Assembly: GCF_004340965.1 (NCBI RefSeq)
Contig: NZ_SLYA01000002.1
Coordinates: 806,001-870,000 of the forward strand
From: Sphingomonas sp. PP-CE-1A-559
Lineage (GTDB): Bacteria; Pseudomonadota; Alphaproteobacteria; Sphingomonadales; Sphingomonadaceae
DNA: 64,000 bases
Direction of reading: 5' to 3'
The position numbers were made by a program, and so were the translations under genes. The notes beneath the pieces were generated by a model that made no database searches, was not told the origin of the DNA, and was given only the letters and a program-made list of their open reading frames with translations. How positions within the stretch are numbered: position 1 is the stretch's first letter; every line of letters begins with the position of its first letter. This document shows, one piece after another, positions 9,114 to 17,924 of the stretch.

Positions 9114-9861
9114 GTCGAACATCCTGGTGCTGGGCGGCACGACCGAGGCTAGTGTACTTGCCGCGGCGCTGGCTGCGCGAGGCAACGATGCGGTGCTGAG
9201 CTATGCCGGACGCGTCGCCGAACCGAAAGCGCAACCGATCGCGGTGCGCATCGGCGGTTTTGGCGGCGTCGATGGGCTTGTCCGCTATCTGAGCGAACAT
9301 CGCGTGACGCATCTGGTCGACGCGACGCACCCCTTCGCGGCTCGGATGAGCACAAACTCGGTTCTCGCGGCGGAGCGCACCGGTGTCGCGCATATTGCAC
9401 TGACGCGGCCTGCTTGGTTGCCGGTTGCTGGCGATAGGTGGACGCGCGTGGCCGATATCGACGCTGCGGTTGCGGCGCTGAACGGGCCACCGCGGCGCGT
9501 GATGCTGGCGCTGGGGCGGATGCATGTCGACGCGTTCGCCGAGCAGCCGCAGCACCACTATCTGCTGCGGTTCGTCGATGTGCCCGACCAGACTCCAGGA
9601 TTGCCGCGTCATCATCTCGTGGTCGATCGCGGACCGTTCGATGTCGAGGGCGATCGGCGGTTGATGGAGGCGCACGGCATCGAAGTCGTGGTTTGCAAGA
9701 ACGCTGGTGGCACGGGGGCGTCGGCCAAACTGCATGCAGCGCGCGCGCTTGGGCTCCCGGTAATCATGATCGATCGGCCTGCCCTGCCCGCTCGACGCGA
9801 GGTGCACGCGGTGGCGGATGTGATGCGCTGGCTCGATCATGGCGCCGACCTGGGGGTGTAG
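9112..9861 (+). CDS. cobK: precorrin-6A reductase, encoded against the rest of the cob operon
   Basis: 249 residues. It reduces precorrin-6A to dihydro-precorrin-6A with NADPH. Motifs: ILVLGGTTEASVLAAAL (Rossmann start), VDATHPFAARMS, LALGRMHVDAF, NAGGTGASAKLHAARALGLP. The start at 9112 has GGGAG about 8 nt upstream; a longer upstream frame is shadow. It is the only cob gene on the plus strand. Its start codon overlaps that of cobL, and its last 25 bases overlap the end of cobJ. It therefore lies wholly within the path of transcription from cobJ into cobL. Confidence 0.95.
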   Translation: MSNILVLGGTTEASVLAAALAARGNDAVLSYAGRVAEPKAQPIAVRIGGFGGVDGLVRYLSEHRVTHLVDATHPFAARMSTNSVLAAERTGVAHIALTRPAWLPVAGDRWTRVADIDAAVAALNGPPRRVMLALGRMHVDAFAEQPQHHYLLRFVDVPDQTPGLPRHHLVVDRGPFDVEGDRRLMEAHGIEVVVCKNAGGTGASAKLHAARALGLPVIMIDRPALPARREVHAVADVMRWLDHGADLGV

Positions 9862-10586
9862 AGGATCGGTCCCGCCGGGCGATCGATAACGCGCGTCAGG
9901 CTGGAGCCGATGATGATCATCGTCCGCATGTCCGCCATGTCCGCGCGGGCTTCGGTCAGGGGCACGATGCGCAGCGTTTCCTCGGGCGTCGAAACCGCGC
10001 GGGCGAACAGGACGGGGCGGTCGTCGGCGCAGGTTTCGCGAAGGAGGTCGAAGATGCGGATCAGGCCGTCGGGGCGCGCCTTCGATCGCGGGTTGTAGAA
10101 GGCTATCGCGAAATCGGCTTCGGCGGCGAGGCGCACGCGGCGTTCGATCACGCCCCATGGCTTTAGATTGTCCGACAGGTTGATCGCGCAGAAATCATGG
10201 CCGAGCGGCGCGCCGGCACGCGCGCTCGCGGCAAGCATCGCGGTGATGCCGGGGAGGACGCGGATATCGATGTCGCGCCATTCCGTCGGACCGGCTTCGA
10301 GGGCTTCGAACACCGCCGCCGCCATTGCGAACACGCCGGGGTCACCCGACGAGACCACTACGACGCGGTGGCCTTGGGCTGCGAGTTGGAGTGCGTGCGC
10401 GGCGCGATCGAGTTCGACGCGGTTGTCTGTGGGATGGAGCGTAAGGCCCTCGCGGGGGGCGACGCGCGCGACATAGGGGATGTAGCCGATGACGTCGGTC
10501 GCTTCGGCGAGTGCCGCGGTGACTTCGGGCGTCACGAGCGCTTCGTCGCCGGGACCGAGGCCGGCGATGGCGAGCCAGCCGGTCAT
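9837..10586 (-). CDS. cobJ: precorrin-3B C17-methyltransferase
   Basis: 249 residues from ATG 10586. The longer frame to 10886 is shadow of cobI. CobJ methylates C-17 and contracts the ring to precorrin-4. Motifs: GLGPGDEALVTPEVTAALAE, SSGDPGVFAMAAAVFEALE, LPGITAMLAASARAGAPLGH followed by DFCAINLSD, FYNPRS. Its start overlaps the cobI stop (ATGA). Its stop lies 25 bases inside the convergent cobK. Confidence 0.96.
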   Translation of the reverse strand: MTGWLAIAGLGPGDEALVTPEVTAALAEATDVIGYIPYVARVAPREGLTLHPTDNRVELDRAAHALQLAAQGHRVVVVSSGDPGVFAMAAAVFEALEAGPTEWRDIDIRVLPGITAMLAASARAGAPLGHDFCAINLSDNLKPWGVIERRVRLAAEADFAIAFYNPRSKARPDGLIRIFDLLRETCADDRPVLFARAVSTPEETLRIVPLTEARADMADMRTMIIIGSSLTRVIDRPAGPILYTPRSAP

Positions 10587-11320
10587 GGCCGCCGCCCCTG
10601 CCCGTGGATCAGCAGGATCGAGAAATAGGGCGTGATCGCCTCCGCATCGCACAGTCTGGTCACGCGCTGATCGGCCATGGCTGCGTATTCTACCAGCCAT
10701 GCCTCGGCCTCGCGCCCCGCAGCGGCGACCGCGCGGCGGAGCTTGGCGAGGTGGCGGCCGATCTTCATCACCACCAGCGCGTCGGTATCGCGGATGCGGC
10801 GGACGAGGTCGTCTTCGGGGAGCGTGCCCATCAGCACCGTCAGGACGTCGTCGCCCCAGGTGATCGGCGCGCCGCTGGCCGTCCACGCGCCGGACATGCC
10901 CGTGATGCCGGGTACGACCTTCACCGGCGCGATCGTCTGGAGGCGGGTGTAGAGGTGCATGAACGAACCGTAGAAGAACGGGTCGCCTTCGCAGAGTACG
11001 ACAACGTCCTCGCCTGCGTTTGCGAGCGTTGCAAGGCGGTCGATGCAGGTGGCGTAGAAGGCGGACAGGCAGTCGTTGTAGCGCGGGTCCGAGACCGGGA
11101 TCTCGGTGGTGACGGGGTATTCCATCGGGAATTCGATCACGTCGTCGCGGAGCATGCCGTCGACGATCTTTCGCGCCTGGCCGGGGCGACCTGCCTTGCG
11201 AAAATACGCGATGTGGCGCGCGCCGCGGACGAGGCGGTCCGAACGAACGCTCATCAGGTCCTGCGCGCCAGGACCCAAGCCGACGCCGTGGATCGTGCCC
11301 CCAGTTCGCAACGGTGTCAT
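10583..11320 (-). CDS. cobI: precorrin-2 C20-methyltransferase
   Basis: 245 residues from ATG 11320. CobI methylates C-20 of precorrin-2 to give precorrin-3A. Motifs: GVGLGPGAQDLMSVRSDRLV, EFPMEYPVTTEIP, LCEGDPFFYGSFMHLYTRL, VPGITGMSGAWTASGAPITW. The in-frame extension to 11725 overlaps cobH and carries no family sequence. It overlaps both neighbours by 4 nt (ATGA at each junction). Confidence 0.96.
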   Translation of the reverse strand: MTPLRTGGTIHGVGLGPGAQDLMSVRSDRLVRGARHIAYFRKAGRPGQARKIVDGMLRDDVIEFPMEYPVTTEIPVSDPRYNDCLSAFYATCIDRLATLANAGEDVVVLCEGDPFFYGSFMHLYTRLQTIAPVKVVPGITGMSGAWTASGAPITWGDDVLTVLMGTLPEDDLVRRIRDTDALVVMKIGRHLAKLRRAVAAAGREAEAWLVEYAAMADQRVTRLCDAEAITPYFSILLIHGQGRRP

Positions 11321-11946
11321 TCGGTGCCGCTCGCTAGCGCGTTGATCGCGGCGACGGTGATCGCGCTGCCGCCCATCCGGCCTTCGACGACGACGCAAGG
11401 CACGGGCTGGTCGGCCCACAGCGCCGCCTTGGATTCGACCGCGCCGACGAAGCCGACCGGGCAGCCGATGATCGCCGCGGGACGCGGACAATCGGGGTCT
11501 TCGAGCATGTTGAGCAGGTGGAACAACGCGGTCGGCGCGTTGCCGATCGCGACGACGGCGCCGGCGAGATGCGGGCGCCAAAGTTCGAGCGCGGCGGCGG
11601 ATCGGGTGTTGCCCATCGTCCGCGCGAGTTCGGGCGTTTCGGGGGCGTGGAGCGTGCAGAGGATGCGGTTGTCGGCGGGCAATCTGGCCTTCGTGATGCC
11701 CTCGGTGACCATGCGGGCGTCGCACAGGATCGGGGCGCCGGCCTGTAGGGCGCGTCGGGCTTCGCTGGCGAACGTCGGCGTGAAGCGGATGTGCTGCGCC
11801 AGGCCGACGAGCCCGGCGGCGTGGATCATGCGGACCGCGACGGGCTCCTCCTCGGGCGAGAAGCGGGCGAGATCGGCTTCGGCGCGGATCATCGCGAAGG
11901 ACTGGCGGTAGATCGCCGCGCCGTGGGTTTCATAGGCGTACGGCAT
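11317..11946 (-). CDS. cobH: precorrin-8X methylmutase
   Basis: 209 residues, normal length. CobH moves the methyl group from C-11 to C-12, converting precorrin-8X to hydrogenobyrinic acid. The conserved active-site histidine is at about residue 42 (RMIHAAGLVGLA). GNAPTALFHLL, IGCPVGFVGAVESK and VEGRMGGSAITVAAINAL are characteristic. The start directly abuts the cobG stop with no spacer, and the stop overlaps cobI. Confidence 0.96.
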   Translation of the reverse strand: MPYAYETHGAAIYRQSFAMIRAEADLARFSPEEEPVAVRMIHAAGLVGLAQHIRFTPTFASEARRALQAGAPILCDARMVTEGITKARLPADNRILCTLHAPETPELARTMGNTRSAAALELWRPHLAGAVVAIGNAPTALFHLLNMLEDPDCPRPAAIIGCPVGFVGAVESKAALWADQPVPCVVVEGRMGGSAITVAAINALASGTE

Positions 11947-13092
11947 TCAGGCGGCTCCGAACTGGGCGAGGATCTGCGCGACGTCGAGGCCTGCGCGGGA
12001 GGGTGGTGCGCCGGCACGCGCGTCGAACGCGAGGTCGTAGCGGCCTTCGCGGCCGGTGAGCGTGACGTCGGCGGGGGCGGCGCGGGCGCATCCCTTGGCG
12101 CAGCCGGAGACGTGGAGGCGGCCGGTGATGTGCGGCGCCAGGCGTAGGGCGAGCGCGCGCGTCTCGACACTGCCTTGCGGACAAACTGGTGCGCCGACGC
12201 AGGCGTCCGCGTGAAGCGCTGGCGAGGCGGGGTCGGTGATGAAATCGACTGGGTCGGGTTTAACAAGGAGCGCCGCGTCGGCTTCGCAGATTGCGATATG
12301 CCAAGGCGTGGTGCGGATCGCGTCGATTGCTCGTTCGGTGTCGACGTAGCGTGCCAGCGCGCGCGCTACGATCCGACCGAAGGGCAGGCCTAGCGCGCGT
12401 CCTAGGGCATGCTGTCCGACGCCAAGTGGTGGCGCGCTTGCGGCAGGAGGGGTTGTCGCGGCTGCCCAGTCCGGGAGAGGCGCGCCGTGGCGTACCATGC
12501 GGCCACTGGCGGTGCCGCCGCTGTCGACGAACCAGTACGCGAGTGCGATCAACCGGTCGGCTTCGGTGCCGGGCGATACCGGCGTGCCAAGGGTCCGGCC
12601 GTCTGCGCGGAGGATGAGCGTTCCTGATGCAGCGCGCTCGATGCGGAAGTCGGCGGGGGCGTCTTGCAACACCGGCGCTACGCCAGCGTCGATCGCGAAG
12701 CCTATTTTGCCAGGGAGTTCGGGCAAGTCCGCCAGACGCGCGCGCAAGAGTTCGGCGATGCGGTGGGTGTCGTCGCCTGGCCGCCATTCCGGCGCGACGA
12801 GGATGTTCGCACGCGCTTCCCGGATTGGATCGGGATCGATGAGGCCGAGGTCGAGCAGCGTGTCGATCAACGGACGCCAGCTTTCCTTGCGGACGCCGCG
12901 GATCTGGAGGTTCGCGCGGCTGGTCAGGTCGATCAGGCCGTTGCCGTGCGTCGCCGCCGCGTCGCACAGGCCGAGTGTTTGCTCGCGCGTCACGCGACCG
13001 AGCGGTGGGCGGATGCGGACCAACAGGCCATCGCCGGCCATCATCGGGCGCCATGCGTCGGGGCACCAGCCCTTGACGACAAATGCGCTCAT
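11947..13092 (-). CDS. cobG: precorrin-3B synthase (oxygen-dependent)
   Basis: 381 residues from ATG 13092. CobG hydroxylates precorrin-3A at C-20 with O2 and forms the gamma-lactone, and so marks the aerobic pathway. It is built like half of a sulfite/nitrite reductase. The 4Fe-4S ligands appear as Cx5C (CVGAPVC) and, 26 residues later, Cx3C (CAKGC). The N-terminal ferredoxin-like half has VRIRPPLGRVT and GLIDLTSRANLQIRG. The start overlaps the cobN stop (ATGA). No CobZ alternative is seen in the window. Confidence 0.93.
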   Translation of the reverse strand: MSAFVVKGWCPDAWRPMMAGDGLLVRIRPPLGRVTREQTLGLCDAAATHGNGLIDLTSRANLQIRGVRKESWRPLIDTLLDLGLIDPDPIREARANILVAPEWRPGDDTHRIAELLRARLADLPELPGKIGFAIDAGVAPVLQDAPADFRIERAASGTLILRADGRTLGTPVSPGTEADRLIALAYWFVDSGGTASGRMVRHGAPLPDWAAATTPPAASAPPLGVGQHALGRALGLPFGRIVARALARYVDTERAIDAIRTTPWHIAICEADAALLVKPDPVDFITDPASPALHADACVGAPVCPQGSVETRALALRLAPHITGRLHVSGCAKGCARAAPADVTLTGREGRYDLAFDARAGAPPSRAGLDVAQILAQFGAA

Positions 13093-16000
13093 GCCGGCAG
13101 GTCCAGTGCGGCGAGGATCGAGTTGCGGCGGGTCGGCCATAGGTCGGCGGCGTGGAGTGCTGCGAAACGCGCCTGCATTGCCGCGAGTGCGCCGGGGTTG
13201 GCATCGGCGAGGAAGGCGTGGACGTCGTCGCGGCCCAGCGTCGCGTCGTAATAGAGGTCAATCAGTTCGGGACGGACTGCGCTAGCGAGATGCGCGAAGG
13301 CGCCGAGGTGATCGAGCGTCGCGGCGATCTCCGCGCCACCGCGGAAGCCGTGGCGCATCATGCCGTCGACCCAGGCCGGATGTGCCGCGCGGGCGTGGAC
13401 GACGCGGGCGATCTCCTCCTTGAGCGGGCGGGCCTTGGCGTGGTTCGGATCGCGTGCGTCGAGATGGTAGAGCGTGGCGCTGCCCCCCGCGACCGATTGC
13501 GCGGCGGCGAAGCCGGCCTCGTGTGCGGCGTAATCTGCGGCGAGGAGGAGGTCGGTTTCGGGCAGGTCCTGGACGTGGACGAAGGCATCGGCGGCGGCGA
13601 CCCGGTCGCGGATGCCGACGGGGTCGAACGCGTCCTGGCCCCCTTCCCCATCGGCGTCGAGCGCGTGGCTGGAGGCGGACAGCCACGCTTGGCCGGCGGT
13701 CAGGCGCGCTTCCGGCGTGTAGGTCTCGGCCGCGTCGCCCATGCTGAGGCCGTAGCGGCCGGGTTCGGGGCCGTAGACTCGGGCGGTGGCTGGCTTGCCG
13801 ACGAACGGGTTCCAGTCGGCGGGCTCGTCGCGTGCGGCGAGGGCGCGGACGGTCTGGCCGAACATCGTGCAGAGCGTCGGGAAGGCGTCGCGGAACAGGC
13901 CGGATACGCGCAGGGTGACGTCAATGCGGGGGCGGTCGAAGTTGGCCAGCGGGAGGATCTCGACGCCCGTCACGCGGTCGGATTGCATGTCCCAGACAGG
14001 TTCAGCGCCGAGCAGGTGGAGTGCCATCGCGAACTCTTCGCCGGCCGTTCGCATCGTGGCGGAGGCCCAGAGGTCGACGACGAGGTTGCGGGGGTAGTCG
14101 CCATGATCCTGGAGGTGGCGGCGGACGAGTTCGTCGGCGAGCTTCGCGCCTTGGGTATGGGCGGCGCGCGACGGAACCGCCCGGGGGTCGGTGGTGTAGA
14201 GGTTGCGGCCGGTGGGGAGGACGTCGGCGCGACCTCGCCACGGGGAGCCGGAGGGGCCGGACGCGACGCGCTTGCCTTGGAGCGCCGACAGGAGACCGGC
14301 GCGTTCGGCTGCGCCGTGTTCGCCGCGGCCGTAGATGTGGAGGCCGTCGCCATACTGGCTCTCCTTCACGTCGCAGACGAACGCGTCGATGCGGGTGATC
14401 GCGTCGGCTTGGGATTGCGCGTCGTCGAGGCCCAGTGTTGCGGCGAGGCCGGTGGCGGTGGCTTCGTCGCGGATGTCACGTTGCAGGCGGTCGCGGCGGG
14501 CTGGATCGAGGCCGTCTGCGTTGGAGAATTCGTCGAGCAGCGCTTCGAGACGACCGAGGCCGGCACCGGTACGCGTAAGTTCGAGAGGCGGCGGGACGTG
14601 GCCTAGCGTGACCGCACCGATGCGACGCTTGGCTTGGGCGGCCTCGCCGGGATCGTTGACGATGAAAGGGTAGATGACGGGCATCGCGCCGGTCAACGCC
14701 TCGGGCCAGCAGGCATCGGACAGCGCAACCGACTTGCCGGGGAGCCATTCGAGCGTGCCGTGCGCGCCGACGTGGACCAGCGCATCGGTGCCGCGTTCGC
14801 GCAGCCAGAGGTAGAAGGCGACATAGGCGTGGCAGGGGCAACGCGAGAGGTCGTGATACTCCTCCGCGCGTTGCTCGGTTCGGCCGCGTTCGGGTTGAAG
14901 GGCGACGAGTGCTCCGCCTTGGTCGATCGCGGTGAAAGCGAAGTCTTCGGTGGGTTCGCCCCAGGTTTCATGGAGATCGCTGCGGAGCGCTTCGGGAAGA
15001 TGCGCGAGAGCTTTGCGGTACTCGGCGAGCAGCCAGTGGATGCGGGAGGTAGCGAGATCAGTTGCGTCGGGGGTGATCGCGTAGCCCGCTTCGGTGAGAT
15101 CGGCGAGGATCGCTTGCGTGGAGGCTAGCGCGTCGAGACCGACGGCGTGCGCCATCTGGTACGTCTTGCCGGGATAGGTAGAGAGGATGATCGCGATGCG
15201 GTGGTCGGAGACGGGTTTGCTGGCGAGGTTCGTCCAGGCTTCGATGCGAGCGGCGATGGCGGTGATGCGGGCTGGGTCGGCGCGGTGTTCGCGGCGGGTG
15301 TATTCCAGGTCGCCGTCTCGCGCGGCGGCTTCCTTGAAGCTGGCGACGCCGGCGAAGAGGCGGCCGTCCACTTCGGGGAGGACGACGTGCATCGCTAGGT
15401 CGGCAGGCGACAGGCCTCGGGTGGCGCGGGACCAGGCGGCGCGGTCGAAGGTGGCGAGCGCGATCTGGAAGACGGGGACTTCGGCACCGTCGAGAGGCGT
15501 GGTGTCGGTAGCGCCGCGTGCGGAGAACGCGGTGGCGTTGACGATCGCGGCAGGCCTTAACGCTGTGGCCCAGCGGCTCAGCCAGCCGGCTGCGTCCGGC
15601 GCTTTGAGCGAAGGTGCGAAGAGGCCGATGACGTCGAACCCTCGCGCGGTCAGTTCGGCGTGAAGCGCTTCGATCGGATGGAGGTCTGCGGCGGTCAGGT
15701 ACGAGCGGTAGAAGACGATCAGGATGCGGGGGCGTGTCGCGTTCACGTGGAAGGCGGCTGGGCACGTCACGCCGTCATGCGGCTGCCAGCCGCCCACGTC
15801 GGCGATCGCGCGGACGCCGGTGACGGGGCCGGCGTAAATGCCGGCCGCGAGCGCGAACTGGGCGAGCGCTGCCTGCGCTGCGACCGCGCCGCCGGTGTCG
15901 CAGAGATGCGCCAGGCGGCGGAGCGTCGAGAGCGGGATCGTCGATGCGGCGTCGAGGCGTGTGTCGATGCGGCCGTCTGCGGCAAGGACGCCGAGCGCGA

Positions 16001-16334
16001 TGCCGTTCTCGCGCGCGAGGTTTTCGACCTGTTGCAGGCCGTAACTCCAGTAGGAGCGCCCGCCGATCAGCCGGATCAGGATGCCCTTCGCGCCCGCCAG
16101 CGTCTGTTCGATGTAGGTGTCGACCGAGAGCGGGTGCTGGAGCGCGGTCAGGTTCGCTAGGCGCAGCGAGGGCAACCGGCTTCCGGCGACATCCGCACGT
16201 TTCCAGCCCGCGGCGAACGCGCCGAGGTCACCGTCGGAGAACGAGAGGACGACGAGGTCCGCGGGGGATTGGGCGAGGTCCTGCGGGACCGCGCTTTCCT
16301 CCAGCCCGTGGGTCTCGCGGAAGACGACGTGCAT
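13089..16334 (-). CDS. cobN: cobaltochelatase large subunit
   Basis: 1081 residues from ATG 16334; a longer frame to 16439 runs into cobW and is not supported. CobN is the large subunit of the ATP-dependent cobalt chelatase that inserts Co into hydrogenobyrinic acid a,c-diamide, working with CobS and CobT (not in this window). Family sequence includes GGRSYWSYGLQQ, RILIVFYRSYLTAAD, AIILSTYPGKTYQMAHAVGL, VHVGAHGTLEWLPGKSVALS and DLWASATMRTAGEEFAMALH. It is somewhat shorter than the CobN of P. denitrificans but continuous, with no sign of a frameshift. Eight bases separate it from cobW upstream. Confidence 0.95.
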   Translation of the reverse strand: MHVVFRETHGLEESAVPQDLAQSPADLVVLSFSDGDLGAFAAGWKRADVAGSRLPSLRLANLTALQHPLSVDTYIEQTLAGAKGILIRLIGGRSYWSYGLQQVENLARENGIALGVLAADGRIDTRLDAASTIPLSTLRRLAHLCDTGGAVAAQAALAQFALAAGIYAGPVTGVRAIADVGGWQPHDGVTCPAAFHVNATRPRILIVFYRSYLTAADLHPIEALHAELTARGFDVIGLFAPSLKAPDAAGWLSRWATALRPAAIVNATAFSARGATDTTPLDGAEVPVFQIALATFDRAAWSRATRGLSPADLAMHVVLPEVDGRLFAGVASFKEAAARDGDLEYTRREHRADPARITAIAARIEAWTNLASKPVSDHRIAIILSTYPGKTYQMAHAVGLDALASTQAILADLTEAGYAITPDATDLATSRIHWLLAEYRKALAHLPEALRSDLHETWGEPTEDFAFTAIDQGGALVALQPERGRTEQRAEEYHDLSRCPCHAYVAFYLWLRERGTDALVHVGAHGTLEWLPGKSVALSDACWPEALTGAMPVIYPFIVNDPGEAAQAKRRIGAVTLGHVPPPLELTRTGAGLGRLEALLDEFSNADGLDPARRDRLQRDIRDEATATGLAATLGLDDAQSQADAITRIDAFVCDVKESQYGDGLHIYGRGEHGAAERAGLLSALQGKRVASGPSGSPWRGRADVLPTGRNLYTTDPRAVPSRAAHTQGAKLADELVRRHLQDHGDYPRNLVVDLWASATMRTAGEEFAMALHLLGAEPVWDMQSDRVTGVEILPLANFDRPRIDVTLRVSGLFRDAFPTLCTMFGQTVRALAARDEPADWNPFVGKPATARVYGPEPGRYGLSMGDAAETYTPEARLTAGQAWLSASSHALDADGEGGQDAFDPVGIRDRVAAADAFVHVQDLPETDLLLAADYAAHEAGFAAAQSVAGGSATLYHLDARDPNHAKARPLKEEIARVVHARAAHPAWVDGMMRHGFRGGAEIAATLDHLGAFAHLASAVRPELIDLYYDATLGRDDVHAFLADANPGALAAMQARFAALHAADLWPTRRNSILAALDLPA

Positions 16335-16342
16335 CGTGGGCC

Positions 16343-17380
16343 TCAGCCGTCCAGCGCGGCCTTGATGCGGGCCTCGTCGATCCGGTCGTGCTCGGCAATG
16401 ACCACGAGTTGCGTGCGGCGCGGTTCGCCCGCGCGCCACGGGCGGTCGTACTGCGTACGGACCCGCGCGCCGACGGCCTGAACGAGCAGGCGCATCGGCT
16501 TGCCGGTGACTGCAGCGTAGCCCTTCACGCGGAGGATGTCGGCGCTGCGGGCGAGCGCCTCGATCTTCGCGGTCAGGTCGGCGGGGTCGGCGATTTCGCC
16601 GAGTTCGACGACGACGCTGTCGAAATCGTCATGCTCGTGATCGTCCTCGCCGTCGTGATGCGACGGGCGGCTGGCGATATCGTCCTCGGCCGCGGCGTTG
16701 AGGCCGAGGATCACGCGAGGATCGATGATGCCGTCGGTCAGGTCGATCACCGGGAGTGGTCTTGCGGACTCCGCGGCGATGACGGCGCGCGCCTTGGTCA
16801 CGCCTTCGGGGCCGGCGAGATCGACCTTGGTCAGGAGCACCAGATCGGCGCAGGCGAGCTGATCCTCGAACACCTCCGAGAGCGGCGTCTCGTGATCGAC
16901 GCTGGGGTCGGCGGCACGTTGCGCGTCGAGCGCGGCCACGTCGGGGGCGAAGCGACCCGCGGCGACGGCTTCCGCATCGGCGAGCGCGATGACGCCGTCG
17001 ACGGTGATGCGCGAGCGGATTGCGGGCCAGTCGAACGCCTTCAGCAGCGGCTTGGGCAGTGCGAGCCCGGAGGTCTCGATCAGGATGTGATCGGGGCGCG
17101 GGTCGAGCGCGAGGAGCGCCTCGACGGTCGGAATGAAATCGTCCGCCACCGTGCAGCAGATGCAGCCGTTCGCCAGCTCCACGACGTTCTCAGCCGGGCA
17201 ATCGGGGATCGCACAACCCTTCAGGATGTCGCCGTCGATACCGAGCGTGCCGAATTCGTTGACGACGACGGCGAGACGGCGGCCGTTCGCATTGCGGATC
17301 AGGTGGCTGATCAGCGTGGTCTTGCCGGCTCCGAGAAAGCCGGTGACGATCGTGACGGGGACCTTTGAAAGATCGGGCAT
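16343..17380 (-). CDS. cobW: CobW, G3E-family GTPase / metallochaperone
   Basis: 345 residues. It has a Walker A P-loop (GFLGAGKTT, residues 14-22), the CxCC metal site in ANGCICCTVAD (about 70-78), TKVDLAGPEG as the guanine-specificity region, and a His/Asp-rich stretch (SRPSHHDGEDDHEHDDFD) near residue 245. G3E proteins of this type deliver metal, here presumably cobalt, to the chelatase. It is the first gene of the cob operon, about 115 nt downstream of the cobalamin riboswitch, with AGGAG before its ATG. Confidence 0.94.
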   Translation of the reverse strand: MPDLSKVPVTIVTGFLGAGKTTLISHLIRNANGRRLAVVVNEFGTLGIDGDILKGCAIPDCPAENVVELANGCICCTVADDFIPTVEALLALDPRPDHILIETSGLALPKPLLKAFDWPAIRSRITVDGVIALADAEAVAAGRFAPDVAALDAQRAADPSVDHETPLSEVFEDQLACADLVLLTKVDLAGPEGVTKARAVIAAESARPLPVIDLTDGIIDPRVILGLNAAAEDDIASRPSHHDGEDDHEHDDFDSVVVELGEIADPADLTAKIEALARSADILRVKGYAAVTGKPMRLLVQAVGARVRTQYDRPWRAGEPRRTQLVVIAEHDRIDEARIKAALDG

Positions 17381-17479
17381 TGGTATTCTCCTGCGAGCAC
17401 ACGTACGCGCGACCAGACGGCCGCACGCGTTCGTCGCTCAGACGGAGTACCGTGCCGCGACCATCCCCTGGATCGTAGC

Positions 17480-17690
17480 AAGAGCGACCATAACGCTGGC
17501 AGGTCTCCTGGCTCGCGGGTCGAGGCTCGACGTACGCCTTCCCAGGTTTCCCCAGTGGCTGCCCTTCTCGTGAAGGGCGTGTGCGTCTCGCTCACCGCTT
17601 ACAGTTGCAGGGACAGCCGCGGCATTGGGAGGAACTCCCGCACCGCATTCCCATTCAAGCCCCGAAGGGCACCGGCGCGATCTGTGAGGT
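17480..17690 (-). promoter_or_regulatory. cobalamin riboswitch upstream of cobW
   Basis: On the minus strand the conserved landmarks of the AdoCbl aptamer occur in order. These are a GGTGCCC/GGGCTTGAATGGGAAT entry near 17676-17645, then CTGTCCCTGCAACTGTAAGC, then GCCACTGG, and finally the B12 box AGCCAGGAGACCTGCC at about 17513-17498. It would repress the cob operon when cobalamin is plentiful. I see no U-tract terminator before cobW, so translational control of the AGGAG site is the more likely output. It is paralogous to the element at 19160-19365. Confidence 0.95.
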
Positions 17691-17767
17691 TCGGTGAAAC
17701 CGAGCCTCGAGGGTTGGTTAGAGCAGTTTGGCGGGGCTGCCAATTCGCATATCGGTAGTTTTCGATG

Positions 17768-17885
17768 CTCCCCCGCGATGGGGAGGTGGCTGGCAGTTGC
17801 CAGACGGAGGGGGAGGACACGGAACAAACGTGATCGCCGTCCTCCCCCTCCGTCGCTTCGCGCCACCTCCCCCTGGCGGGGGAGG
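17768..17885. repeat. nested palindromic repeat (type A), copy 1
   Basis: A long interrupted palindrome. Outer arms GGGGAGGTGGC / GCCACCTCCCC enclose an inner perfect 14-bp stem (CGGAGGGGGAGGAC / GTCCTCCCCCTCCG). A second copy with the same layout lies at 57277-57396. It sits between the permease stop (17925) and the cobW riboswitch, so it may also end the permease transcript. The rest of 17691-17924 shows nothing else I can name. Confidence 0.8.
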
Positions 17886-17924
17886 ATCGAGAGCGCGTCG
17901 AGCTCGGGGAACAGAGGAGCTAGC

